Source of the DNA: Palsa-892 sp035295845
GTDB taxonomy: Bacteria; Pseudomonadota; Alphaproteobacteria; Rhizobiales; Xanthobacteraceae
Length of the DNA stretch: 53,382 nt
Reading direction: 5' to 3'
Assembly (NCBI GenBank): GCA_035295845.1
Contig: DATGIF010000009.1
Coordinates: 1 to 53,382, forward strand
Positions 1-8,581 of this stretch are shown in pieces (within the stretch, counting starts at the first letter, position 1; each line of letters starts with the position of its first letter). A program made the translations under genes and the position numbers. A model generated the notes under the pieces. It ran no database searches. It was not told the DNA's origin and worked only from the letters and a program-made list of their open reading frames with translations.

Positions 1-1903
1 CGCAGCCTTTGCAATCGCGTTCGTCATGGCGGTAGATCGTGCGGCCGTAACGGTCCTGGATGCGGTCGATCAAGGTCGGCTTGATGCGCCGGCCGCCATT
101 GTCGAACATCGCGTAACCCGAGACCATGCGGAGCAACGTGGTCTCGCCGGCGCCGAGCGCCATCGACAAGACCGGCAGCATGTCGTCATAGACGCCGAAG
201 CGCTTGGCGTATTCGGCGATCAACGGCATGCCGACATCCTGCGCGAGCCGGACGGTCATGACGTTCCGCGACTGTTCGACGCCGAAGCGAAGCGTCTGCG
301 GCCCGTAGAACTGCTTGGCGTAGTTCTCCGGCTTCCAGGTCGGCATGCCCGGCCCCTGGCTGATTTCGATCGGCGCGTCGAGCACCACCGTCGACGGTGT
401 GTAACCATTGTCGAGGGCCGCGGCGTAGACGAAGGGCTTGAACGAGGAGCCCGGCTGGCGCAGCGCTTGCGTGGCGCGGTTGAACTGGCTCTCGTCGTAG
501 GAGAAGCCGCCGGCGATGGCGAGCACGCGGCCAGTCCATGGATCCATGGCGAGCAACGCGCCCTCGACTTCCGGCACTTGTTTCAGCCGCCACTGGCCCT
601 GGATCGGCTGGCCATCCTTGCCGTTGAGCGGCTCGACATAGACGACATCGCCGACGCGCAGCACCTGACCCACCTTGGCGATGGCTTTGCCGCGGTCGGG
701 GCCGTCCGTCCATTTCGCCCATTTCACCGCATCGAGCGGGATGGTGCCGGTTTGGCGCTCGGCCGTGATTTGGCCGTCGCGGCCGCGCGAGGGCTGCAGC
801 CCGATCTTCGCCGCCTGGTCGGAAACCTCAAGTACGAGCGCGAGCCGCCAGGAAATGTCGTTTAACGCCCGCTGGTCGGCCAGTTTGACGCCCCAGTCGC
901 CGCTCCACTGAATGTTCGCGGGCGCGCCGCGCCAGCCGCGCGCCTCGTCAAAGCGCACGAGACCGTCGGAGAGCGCCTTCTTCGCCATCTGTTGCAGCTT
1001 CGGATTGAGCGTGGTGCGGACCGAAAGCCCGCCCTCATAGAGCTTCTTCTCGCCGTAGCGCTCGTAGACCTCGCGCCGCACTTCCTCGGCGAAATATTCG
1101 GCGGAAAAGATGTGGGCGCCGGTCGGCCGCGAGCTGACATTGAGCGGCGCTTTCTTCGCGCGCTCGCCTTCCTCGCGAGAGGCGTATCCGTTCTCGACCA
1201 TGCGATCGATCACGTAATTGCGGCGCTCGATCGCGCGCTCGCGCTGGCGATAGGGATGCAGCGTGGTCGGCGCCTTCGGCAGTGCTGCGAGATAGCAAGC
1301 TTCTTCAAGCGTGAGCTCGTTCACGGACTTGTCGAAGTAAATGAGCGAGGCGGCGGCAATGCCATAGGCGCCGAGACCGAGATAAATCTCGTTGAGATAG
1401 AGTTCGAGGATCTTGTCCTTGGAGTAGGCGCGCTCGATGCGGATGGCGAGCAAGGCTTCCTTGACCTTGCGGTTGAGCGAGGTCTCGTTGCCGACGAGGA
1501 AGTTCTTGGCGACCTGCTGGGTGATGGTGGAAGCGCCCTGCGGCCGGCGCTTGCCGTAGTTCTCCAGGTTGGTGACGACGGCGCGCGCGACGCCGCCGAA
1601 ATCGATGCCGCCGTGCTCGTAGAAATTCTTGTCCTCGGCGGAGATGAAGGCGTTCTTCACGAGCGGCGGCACCGCCTGGATCGGAAGGTAAAGCCTGCGT
1701 TCCTTCGCGTATTCGGCAAGCAACGAGCCGTCCGCCGCGTGCACGCGAGTCATCACCGGCGGCTCGTAATCCTGCAAGGCGGAGTAGTCGGGAAGATCCT
1801 TCTGGTATTGCCAGATCACCCAGGTGGCGCCGACCGCGCCGCAAACAAACAGGATCGCACCGAAGGCGAACAGAAATCCCAGGAACCTCAACAAGAGCCG
1901 CAT
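1..1903 (-). CDS. mrcA: Penicillin-binding protein 1A, 3' end cut by window edge
   Basis: Bifunctional class A PBP that polymerises lipid II (transglycosylase) and cross-links peptides (transpeptidase) in the periplasm. ATG at 1903 gives an N-terminal membrane anchor (residues about 5-30). The glycosyltransferase family 51 motifs follow: EDKNFYEHGG with the catalytic Glu (about residue 92), QGASTITQQ, and RKVKEALLA. An intervening region of about residues 300-430 precedes the transpeptidase domain, which has SSFK with the nucleophile Ser486 and the second motif SRN at 545-547. The KTG motif is not reached, because translation is still open at base 1 after 634 codons. In relatives this gene follows amiC and precedes prfB; here the amiC neighbour is separated by two inserted genes. 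Product identity is very secure. Confidence 0.97.
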   Translation of the reverse strand, partial: MRLLLRFLGFLFAFGAILFVCGAVGATWVIWQYQKDLPDYSALQDYEPPVMTRVHAADGSLLAEYAKERRLYLPIQAVPPLVKNAFISAEDKNFYEHGGIDFGGVARAVVTNLENYGKRRPQGASTITQQVAKNFLVGNETSLNRKVKEALLAIRIERAYSKDKILELYLNEIYLGLGAYGIAAASLIYFDKSVNELTLEEACYLAALPKAPTTLHPYRQRERAIERRNYVIDRMVENGYASREEGERAKKAPLNVSSRPTGAHIFSAEYFAEEVRREVYERYGEKKLYEGGLSVRTTLNPKLQQMAKKALSDGLVRFDEARGWRGAPANIQWSGDWGVKLADQRALNDISWRLALVLEVSDQAAKIGLQPSRGRDGQITAERQTGTIPLDAVKWAKWTDGPDRGKAIAKVGQVLRVGDVVYVEPLNGKDGQPIQGQWRLKQVPEVEGALLAMDPWTGRVLAIAGGFSYDESQFNRATQALRQPGSSFKPFVYAAALDNGYTPSTVVLDAPIEISQGPGMPTWKPENYAKQFYGPQTLRFGVEQSRNVMTVRLAQDVGMPLIAEYAKRFGVYDDMLPVLSMALGAGETTLLRMVSGYAMFDNGGRRIKPTLIDRIQDRYGRTIYRHDERDCKGC

Positions 1904-2106
1904 GCTTCGCCCGATCGCGCTTTCCGCCTACGCCAATACCCCGCCGAATTCGGCGAAGCGCCCTTCATCGCCCATCATAACGTCTGCTTCGCCCCCGCCT
2001 ATGGCAAAAGGAGGGCTTTTGGGCTCCAAATCGAATTTCCTTGGTCGCAGCAATCCTTTAATGCCGCACTAAGGACAAACCTTGCCCCGGGTCCGGCAAG
2101 CGGCCG

Positions 2107-2514
2107 TCAAATGATGCGGAAGATCGCGAGCACCAGCGCCGCCTCGGCCAGGAAGCCGACCGTGAAGGCAAGCGTGCGCAAGACCGGGATGCCGAGGGTA
2201 TAGACCACCACATAGACGAGCCGCGCCCAGAAGAAGATGGCGCAGGCAAGCACGGTGATGTGCGTCGAGATCGCGAGCGCATCGAGCACCAGCACCAGAA
2301 TGCCGAACACGACGAGGTTTTCGACCTGGTTCATGTGCGCGTTTATGAGGCGTACCGCCCACACGGTCTGCGGCTTGCCCTTCGGCGAGGGGTTGTCGAG
2401 CGTCGGCATCAGGCCGCGCACCGCGACGCGGTCGAGTATGTAGGGCAGCCACAGGAGCCCGGTGAGCACCGTGGTCAAAGTGAGCCAGAAGAGCTCCGCT
2501 TTCATCATCGCCAT
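2107..2514 (-). CDS. MAPEG family membrane protein
   Basis: Small integral membrane protein of 135 residues with four predicted helices, of the MAPEG type (membrane-associated proteins in eicosanoid and glutathione metabolism). Bacterial members are often uncharacterised or glutathione-transferase-like. The hydrophilic loop between helices 1 and 2 and the segment INAHMNQVENLVVFG match the family, where N and E residues sit at the glutathione site. I chose the ATG at 2514 because GGGAGG lies 7 bases upstream; an open frame continues further upstream without such a site. It lies between mrcA and a crotonase gene on the opposite strand, so a function linked to the cell wall is not implied. Substrate unknown. 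Confidence 0.85.
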   Translation of the reverse strand: MAMMKAELFWLTLTTVLTGLLWLPYILDRVAVRGLMPTLDNPSPKGKPQTVWAVRLINAHMNQVENLVVFGILVLVLDALAISTHITVLACAIFFWARLVYVVVYTLGIPVLRTLAFTVGFLAEAALVLAIFRII

Positions 2515-2641
2515 CGTTCGCCTCCCCATTCCACTTGATGACCCCGGCACGTTCGCCGGGGGAATCCTTCGCGCGCGATATTATTCGTTTGCGGAGCCCG
2601 CGGCGAGTGGGTCTATGCTGGTGCGCAGCGGGAGCGAGCCC

Positions 2642-3421
2642 ATGGCCGGATTGATCAAGGAAGAGCAACGCGGGCGTCTTGCCATTGTCACGATCGACCG
2701 TCCGGAGCGGCGGAACGCGGTCGATCTACCAACCGCGCGCGCACTGTACGAGGCCTTCAAGGCATTCGACGCGGACGCGGCCCTTGATGTCGCAATTCTG
2801 GCCGGCGCCGGCGGAAATTTCTGCGCCGGCGCCGATCTGCAGGCGCTCGCGGCGGGCGAAAAGCGGCCAATCGAGCCCGACGGCGATTTCGCGCCGATGG
2901 GTTGCACGCGGCTTAGGCTTTCGAAGCCGGTGATCGCCGCGATCGAAGGCTATGCGGTCGCGGGCGGCATTGAGCTCGCGCTCTGGTGTGATCTGCGCGT
3001 CGCCTCGCGCGACGCGGTCCTCGGCGTGTTCTGCCGCCGTTTCGGCGTGCCGCTGATCGATCTCGGCACCATCCGGCTGCCGCGATTGATCGGCCAGAGC
3101 CGCGCCATGGATCTGATCCTCACCGGCCGCCCGGTCGGCGCCGAGGAGGCGCTGCAAATGGGGCTGGTGAACCGGGTGGCCGAAAACGGACGCGCGCTCG
3201 ACGCGGCGATCGAGCTTGCCGAACAGCTTTCCGCCTTCCCGCAGGCTTGCATGCGCGGCGACCGGCTTTCATCGCTCGAGCAATGGGAATTATCCGACGA
3301 CGACGCGATCAAGAACGAAATTCGGCGCGGGCTTGCGACCATTCAGTCGGGCGAGACTTTCGCCGGCGCCGCGCGCTTCTCCGGCGGCGAAGGAAGGCAC
3401 GGCGCATTCAAGAAAAACTGA
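2642..3421 (+). CDS. Enoyl-CoA hydratase/isomerase (crotonase) family protein
   Basis: Crotonase-fold protein of 259 residues that should act on an acyl-CoA thioester in the cytoplasm. The oxyanion-hole segments are visible: NFCAGADLQAL (about residues 60-70) and EGYAVAGGIELAL (about 102-114), followed by RLPRLIG and LTGRPVGAEEA. At the place where classical hydratases carry the catalytic Glu (before GxxP..GGTxRLPR) the sequence reads FGVPLIDLGTIRLPR, so the usual Glu is not obvious and the exact reaction is open. ATG at 2642 is preceded by GGGAG about 8 bases upstream; longer starts lack a site and overlap the divergent MAPEG gene. It converges on amiC with 3 bases between the stops. Confidence 0.9.
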   Translation: MAGLIKEEQRGRLAIVTIDRPERRNAVDLPTARALYEAFKAFDADAALDVAILAGAGGNFCAGADLQALAAGEKRPIEPDGDFAPMGCTRLRLSKPVIAAIEGYAVAGGIELALWCDLRVASRDAVLGVFCRRFGVPLIDLGTIRLPRLIGQSRAMDLILTGRPVGAEEALQMGLVNRVAENGRALDAAIELAEQLSAFPQACMRGDRLSSLEQWELSDDDAIKNEIRRGLATIQSGETFAGAARFSGGEGRHGAFKKN

Positions 3422-3424
3422 AGG

Positions 3425-4738
3425 CTATCGCACCTGCGTCTCGGCCATCGCCGGCCGCGCCGCGAAGAAGGCCTGGATCGAGCCCACCATCGTGTCGGCG
3501 ACCTTGTCGCGCCAGGCATCCGACATGAGGTTCTTGGTGTCCTCGGCGTTGGAGAGATAGCCGAGCTCGACGAGCACCGAGGGAATGTCCGGCGCCTTCA
3601 GCACGACGAAGCTCGCCGAGCGCATCGAATCCTGATGCGTCAGCACGCCGCCCGCTTTCATCTGGCCGACCAGCGTGCGCTGGAACATCGAGGAGAAATT
3701 CTTCGTCTCGCGATGGGTGAGATCGTAGAGGATGCTGACGATGTCGTTGCTCTGCGCCGACAGATCCATGCCCGCGATCAGGTCCGCCTTGTTCTCCTTG
3801 TCGGCGAGCCGCGCGGCTTCGGCGTCGGAGGCGCTGTCGGAGACGGTGTAAACGGTGGCGCCGCGGGCGTCGCCCTCGCGCTTCGACAGAAAATCGGCGT
3901 GGATCGAAATGAAGAGGGCCGCCTGGTTGTCGCGGGCGATCTTCACGCGGTCGGCGAGCGAAACGAACGCGTCGTCGGTGCGCGTCATCACCACGCGATA
4001 GCGGCCGAGCCGCTCGAGCTTCTCGCGCAGCCGATGGGCGACCGCGAGCACGACTGCTTTCTCTTCGTCGCCGTTCGTCGAATGGGCGCCGGAGTCGCCG
4101 CCGCCATGGCCGGGATCGATCACGATGGTGGGGCGGCCTTCGTTCGCGACGAGCGGCTTTTGCTCGACGGGGCGCGGGGGCGTGGCAAGCGGCGCCGGCG
4201 GAGCCACGGCCGCGATCGTCTTCGGCGCGCTGTCCTTCTGCAGGCTCGCGCGATCCGTGGCGACGAGGTCGATCACGAGGCGCGCCGGCTGGTCGTCGAA
4301 CTCCGTGAGCACGAAGGAGCGGTCGATGGCGACCGGACCTTTGGTGTCGAGCACGATGCGTGCCTTGCCCGGCCCGATCAGGCCGTAGCGATAGGTGGTG
4401 ACGAGCCCGCGCCCGAGGCGGCCGGCGGCGGCGGGGAGATCAAAGGTCACGTCGGGGAGATCAATGATGACGCGATAGGGATCGGCGAGCGCGAAGGCGG
4501 CGATATCGACCTTGCGTGTGAGGTCGACGATCAGCCGGGTCTTTTTCTCGTCGCCGCCGAGACGGGCGTCGAGCGCGACCACGCCCTTTTGCAACCGGGC
4601 GGGGCTGACCGGGTCGACGGGCGGAGCCTTTTGGGCAGGAACGGTCTTCGGCGCCGAAGCCGCGGGCGGAAGCGAGTACAGAAACGCGGGGGCGATCAGG
4701 AGCCCCCATCCGACGAGACGCAACAGAATCCGGACCAT
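3425..4738 (-). CDS. amiC: N-acetylmuramoyl-L-alanine amidase, AMIN plus Amidase_3
   Basis: Zinc amidase that cleaves the MurNAc to L-Ala bond during septum splitting, in the periplasm. The ATG at 4738 gives a signal peptide (MVRILLRLVGWGLL...). An AMIN domain covers about residues 50-165 and a Pro/Ala linker about 170-200. The Amidase_3 domain then shows its ligands and catalytic residue: DPGHGG with His211, an Glu in GDEEKA near 227, ISIHAD with His280 and VELGYL with Glu391. Length (437 residues) is usual for the family. In Hyphomicrobiales rne, amiC, mrcA and prfB commonly sit side by side; here an alpha/beta hydrolase separates it from rne and two genes separate it from mrcA. Confidence 0.96.
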   Translation of the reverse strand: MVRILLRLVGWGLLIAPAFLYSLPPAASAPKTVPAQKAPPVDPVSPARLQKGVVALDARLGGDEKKTRLIVDLTRKVDIAAFALADPYRVIIDLPDVTFDLPAAAGRLGRGLVTTYRYGLIGPGKARIVLDTKGPVAIDRSFVLTEFDDQPARLVIDLVATDRASLQKDSAPKTIAAVAPPAPLATPPRPVEQKPLVANEGRPTIVIDPGHGGGDSGAHSTNGDEEKAVVLAVAHRLREKLERLGRYRVVMTRTDDAFVSLADRVKIARDNQAALFISIHADFLSKREGDARGATVYTVSDSASDAEAARLADKENKADLIAGMDLSAQSNDIVSILYDLTHRETKNFSSMFQRTLVGQMKAGGVLTHQDSMRSASFVVLKAPDIPSVLVELGYLSNAEDTKNLMSDAWRDKVADTMVGSIQAFFAARPAMAETQVR

Positions 4739-4819
4739 GACGCAACACCCGCCCGCGCCCCTGGATAGCCGTGCCATGGTTAAGACGAGGTTGCCGCCGC
4801 TACAGCCCTCGCGCGGCTT

Positions 4820-5548
4820 TTGCTAATAAGCCCGCATGAAATCTCCGCCCGGACCTATGTCCTTGTCCACGGCGCCTGGCATGGCGGCTGGTGCTGGCGT
4901 TTCGTCGCCGACCAGCTTGCGGCCGGCGGTGCGCGCGTCTTTACGCCTACGCTCACCGGGCTCGGCGAGCGCGCGCATCTCCTCGACCGATCCGTGAATC
5001 TTTCGACCCATATCGAGGATGTTTGCGGGCTGATCCGCGCCGAGAACCTTTCCGGCATCGTGCTCGCCGGCCATTCCTATGGCGGCATGGTGGTTTCAGG
5101 CGTTGCGGACCGGATGCCCGAGAAGATCCGCGCCCTTGTCATTCTGGATGGTTTCGTGCCGGCCGACGGCAAGGCCATGAGCGACTACTGGCCGGCTTCG
5201 CTCAAGGCCCAGTGGGACGCGAAGGCGGCGGCCAGCGGCGGCCTCTCGATCCCGCCGATTTCGGCGGAAGAGTTCGGCGTCAACGAACGCCTGTGCGATT
5301 GGGTTAACAAGAACTGCACGCCGCATCCCTATGCGAGCGTCAACGAAAAAATCCGCCTGACCGGCGGGCGCGAACAGGTCGCGACAAAGCTCTACATCCG
5401 CGCCGCGCGGCAGCGCTCCCACGCTTTCGACGGATTCCTGAAAGAACTGCAAGCGGACAAGGGCTGGAAAACGCTGAGCCTCGATTGCGGCCATGAAGCC
5501 ATGGTCGATGCGCCGGAACTCCTCGCCGAGACGCTGGAGGCGATTTAA
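4820..5548 (+). CDS. Alpha/beta hydrolase, methylesterase / hydroxynitrile-lyase-like
   Basis: Cytoplasmic alpha/beta hydrolase. The N-terminal YVLVHGAWHGGWCW block (oxyanion region), the nucleophile elbow GHSYGG with Ser86 and the late CGHEAM with His225 are all present; I could not assign the acid residue. This block is typical of salicylate esterase, methylesterase and hydroxynitrile lyase relatives, and bacterial members are mostly unassigned esterases. The start is a problem: the open frame has only TTG at 4820 and no good ribosome binding site, while an ATG at 4836 is in another frame. Either TTG is used or a small N-terminal indel exists. The gene lies between amiC (divergent) and the rne leader. 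Confidence 0.85.
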   Translation: MLISPHEISARTYVLVHGAWHGGWCWRFVADQLAAGGARVFTPTLTGLGERAHLLDRSVNLSTHIEDVCGLIRAENLSGIVLAGHSYGGMVVSGVADRMPEKIRALVILDGFVPADGKAMSDYWPASLKAQWDAKAAASGGLSIPPISAEEFGVNERLCDWVNKNCTPHPYASVNEKIRLTGGREQVATKLYIRAARQRSHAFDGFLKELQADKGWKTLSLDCGHEAMVDAPELLAETLEAI

Positions 5549-5956
5549 GCAAATTATGGCGGCAAGTCGCTTTTTTCGGCCTCCCCGCCTTGCCAAGCCG
5601 AAATCCCAGCCCTATTAAAGAGAAAGCTTGTGGTTCGCGCCGGATTCGTTCCGGCAATCCGCGAAGGGCACACGCAGCGTCGATGTCGATGACCCGACAG
5701 AGCGACGCGCGGTCCAGGATCAGCGCCATGAGCCGGACGGCGATATTTCCGTCCGCAATCGGGTCGAGGACATGGGCGCGATGACGCTGCCGGTCGAACA
5801 TTTGTGCAAGAACCTTCCGGCCGACATTTTCGTTCGCATTCGTGACGGCGCTGACCGCGCCGTCCCTCGTCTTTTCATCCAGCATGACCAGCGCGCCGCC
5901 ATCAACGAGCGCGCGGTATTGCGCGGCGCACATCTGCGCCGCGCCGAGAGATCAAC
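5549..5956 (+). promoter_or_regulatory. 408-base rne leader with four strong hairpins
   Basis: No convincing gene lies between the hydrolase stop and rne. Four hairpins are readable: 5634-5665 (TTCGCG and CCGGA arms, 5-base loop, asymmetric bulge), 5734-5755 (7-bp perfect stem, AU-rich loop cgatattt), 5844-5864 (8-bp perfect stem, 5-base loop) and 5921-5944 (10-bp perfect stem, 4-base loop). The last ends 12 bases before the rne ATG, next to a weak GAGAG ribosome site. In enterobacteria the long rne 5' UTR senses RNase E activity and feeds back on rne mRNA stability; a comparable role here is inference. Open frames on either strand through this region have no recognisable protein content. Confidence 0.6.
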
Positions 5957-8581
5957 ATGGCCAATAAAATGCTTATCGACGCCTCCCACCCCGAAGAGAC
6001 ACGCGTGGTGGTGGTGCGCGGCAATCGTGTCGAGGAATTCGACTTTGAGGCCGCCAACCGGCGGCAGTTACGCGGGAACATTTACCTAGCCAAAGTCACC
6101 CGCGTCGAACCGTCGTTGCAAGCCTGTTTCGTTGACTATGGCGGCAATCGCCACGGCTTTCTCGCCTTCAGCGAAATTCATCCCGACTATTATCAAATTC
6201 CCGTCGCCGATCGCCAGGCGCTGATCGAAGAAGAGGAGCGCGCGGCGCGCGAAGCCGAGGAGCGGCGAAACGCCCGCGCCAAGCGGAGCGCATCCGGCGA
6301 CTTCGTCGTCTCGGAGCCTGCGCCCGCCCGCGAAATCGAAGTGCCGGCCGAGCCTTACGAAGGTGAAGCCGCAGCCGAGCCCGAGGGGCCCGAAGAAGAA
6401 GCGCCGCTCAACGAGGCGCCGGCGGAAGCGGAAATCGCCGCCGCTCCTCCTGAGGCGCCGGGAAGCGAGTCCGGAGGCGCGGCGGAAGCTTCTGAAGCGC
6501 CAACCGAGCCCGTCGAAGAAGCGGCGGAAGAGCATCACGAAGAAGAAGCCGTCGAGCAGATCGGCGGCGGCGCGCTCGAGGAAGTGCCCGAGCGGCAGCC
6601 GCGGCGCCATCGGCGCTACAAGATCCAAGAGGTCATCAAGCGCCGGCAGGTGATGCTGGTGCAGGTGGTGAAAGAAGAACGCGGCACGAAGGGTGCCGCA
6701 CTCACCACGTATCTGTCGCTGGCTGGCCGTTATTCGGTGCTGATGCCGAACACGTCGCGCGGCGGCGGCATTTCGCGCAAGATCACGAGCTCGCAGGACC
6801 GCCAGCGGCTGAAGGAACTCGTCGAGGATCTCGAAGTGCCGGAAGGCATGGGCGTGATCCTCCGCACCGCGGGGGCGGCGCGCACCAAGGCCGAGATCAA
6901 GCGCGACTTCGAATATCTCCTGCGGCTGTGGGAAACCGTGCGCGAACTCACCTTGAAGTCGCAGGCGCCGGCGCTCGTCTATGAGGAAGGCTCGCTCACC
7001 AAGCGCGCGATCCGCGACCTCTACAATAAAGACATCGACGAAGTGATGGTCGCGGGCGAGGACGGCTACCACGAAGCCAAGGAATTCATGCGCACGCTGA
7101 TGCCGAGTCACGCCGACAATGTGCATCACTATCGCGAGCCGCAACCGATCTTCGTACGCTACGGCATCGAGCATCAGCTCGATGCGATGTTCTCGCCGAC
7201 GGTGCAGTTGAAGTCCGGCGGCTACGTGGTGATGAACCCGACGGAAGCGCTCGTCGCCATCGACGTGAACTCGGGCCGCGCCACGCGCGAACATCACATC
7301 GAGGACACGGCGCTGAAGACAAACCTGGAGGCCGCCGAGGAAATCGCGCGCCAGCTACGTCTGCGCGACCTCGCGGGCCTCATCGTCATCGACTTCATCG
7401 ACATGGAAGAGAAGCGCAACAACCGCCATGTCGAGCGCAAGCTCAAGGACGCGCTTAAACACGACCGCGCGCGCATCCAGGTCGGCCGTATCTCGCATTT
7501 CGGCTTGATGGAAATGTCGCGCCAGCGCATCCGCACGGGCGTTCTTGAATCTTCGACCGAAATTTGTCCCGCCTGCGGCGGCACCGGCCACGTGCGCTCG
7601 GTGTCGTCGGTCGCCTTGCAGCTTCTGCGCTCGATCGAGGATCAGTTGATGAAGGGCGCTTCCCACGATCTTGTCGTGCGCACGAAGCCCGACATCGCGC
7701 TCTATGTGCTGAACAACAAGCGCGCGCATCTGCGGGGCCTCGAGGAGCACTTCGGCGCCGCGATCCTGATCCAGTCCGATGCGGGCCTTGCGGGACAGCA
7801 ATATTTCGCGATCGAGCGCGGGCCTTTGGCGCGGCCGCGGCAGACGCCGCTGCCGCACCGCATCGCACCGGATTCGATCGCGCCGGAATTCGCGGATGAA
7901 GAGGAAGGTGCCGCCGCCGAGGAAATCGAGGAAGCGGCGCATGGCGGAGGCGAGCGCGAAGAAGAAGGCGGCGGCCGCCGGCGGCGGCGGCGCGGCCGGC
8001 GTGGCCGCGGCGGCAGGGGCGGGCAGCGCGAGCCCCAACGCGAGCCTATGCATGCGCAGAATTTCGGCAACGAAACCGCGACCGAGGTCTTCGCAGAAAC
8101 CGAGGGCTTTGTTCACCCGACGGAATCGCCCGAGACCGCGGCCGGACACGAGCGCGATGCCCATCACGGCGATCGCGAGCCGCAGCCACGCGGCGAGAAC
8201 GGCGAACGCCGGCGGCGGCGGCGCGGCCGGCGCGGCGGACGGCGCAATCGCCGCGACCGTCTCGGGCACGAGCCGGGGCCAGAGAGTGAACCGCTTCCGG
8301 GCGGACAGGACCCCTCGCCGCACTTTTCGCCGGAGAATTCAACCGCGCGGGAGCATTTCGAGCCGGAGCCGCCGCGCTTCGAACCACAGGAGCCGGCGCC
8401 CGTTGCCGCCGTCGAAGCGCCGAAGCGGCGTTCAACCGTGCGCGAAGCGGCACCCGTTGTGAGCGAAGAAGGCTATGCGGCTTCGCCGGCAGCGCCCGCG
8501 CCGACACCCGCCTCGCGCGCGCGCGAAGAAGAGGCGGCTCCCGACCGCCCGCGCCGCAGCGGCTGGTGGTCGAAGCGCTAG
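5957..8581 (+). CDS. rne: Ribonuclease E
   Basis: Essential endoribonuclease and degradosome scaffold (874 residues). The S1 domain begins near residue 37 and is interrupted by an acidic Ala/Glu/Pro-rich insertion at about 100-215, as in other alphaproteobacteria; it resumes at KIQEVIKRR. The DNase I-like catalytic domain has DVNSG with Asp436 and VIDFIDM with Asp479, with the same spacing as the two catalytic Asp of the E. coli enzyme. The zinc link is CPAC (Cys537, Cys540). Past about residue 640 the tail is disordered, with two Arg-rich RNA-binding blocks (about 673-700 and 753-775) and a terminal SGWWSKR. In Caulobacter a GWW motif at this place binds polynucleotide phosphorylase. The ATG at 5957 follows GAGAG. 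Confidence 0.98.
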   Translation: MANKMLIDASHPEETRVVVVRGNRVEEFDFEAANRRQLRGNIYLAKVTRVEPSLQACFVDYGGNRHGFLAFSEIHPDYYQIPVADRQALIEEEERAAREAEERRNARAKRSASGDFVVSEPAPAREIEVPAEPYEGEAAAEPEGPEEEAPLNEAPAEAEIAAAPPEAPGSESGGAAEASEAPTEPVEEAAEEHHEEEAVEQIGGGALEEVPERQPRRHRRYKIQEVIKRRQVMLVQVVKEERGTKGAALTTYLSLAGRYSVLMPNTSRGGGISRKITSSQDRQRLKELVEDLEVPEGMGVILRTAGAARTKAEIKRDFEYLLRLWETVRELTLKSQAPALVYEEGSLTKRAIRDLYNKDIDEVMVAGEDGYHEAKEFMRTLMPSHADNVHHYREPQPIFVRYGIEHQLDAMFSPTVQLKSGGYVVMNPTEALVAIDVNSGRATREHHIEDTALKTNLEAAEEIARQLRLRDLAGLIVIDFIDMEEKRNNRHVERKLKDALKHDRARIQVGRISHFGLMEMSRQRIRTGVLESSTEICPACGGTGHVRSVSSVALQLLRSIEDQLMKGASHDLVVRTKPDIALYVLNNKRAHLRGLEEHFGAAILIQSDAGLAGQQYFAIERGPLARPRQTPLPHRIAPDSIAPEFADEEEGAAAEEIEEAAHGGGEREEEGGGRRRRRRGRRGRGGRGGQREPQREPMHAQNFGNETATEVFAETEGFVHPTESPETAAGHERDAHHGDREPQPRGENGERRRRRRGRRGGRRNRRDRLGHEPGPESEPLPGGQDPSPHFSPENSTAREHFEPEPPRFEPQEPAPVAAVEAPKRRSTVREAAPVVSEEGYAASPAAPAPTPASRAREEEAAPDRPRRSGWWSKR

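Noticed and set aside
5549..5620. Terminator after the alpha/beta hydrolase gene
   Set aside because: A T6 run is present but the preceding stem is only 3-4 bp; the GGCAAG/CTTGCC and TTCGGC/GCCGAA pairs surround rather than precede it.
5340..5933. A 197-codon minus-strand frame covering the rne leader and the hydrolase end
   Set aside because: It has no recognisable pattern, its second half is antisense to a real gene, and the region forms strong RNA hairpins instead.
6086..7297. A 403-codon minus-strand frame antisense to rne
   Set aside because: Shadow of the RNase E catalytic region, with no protein-like features.
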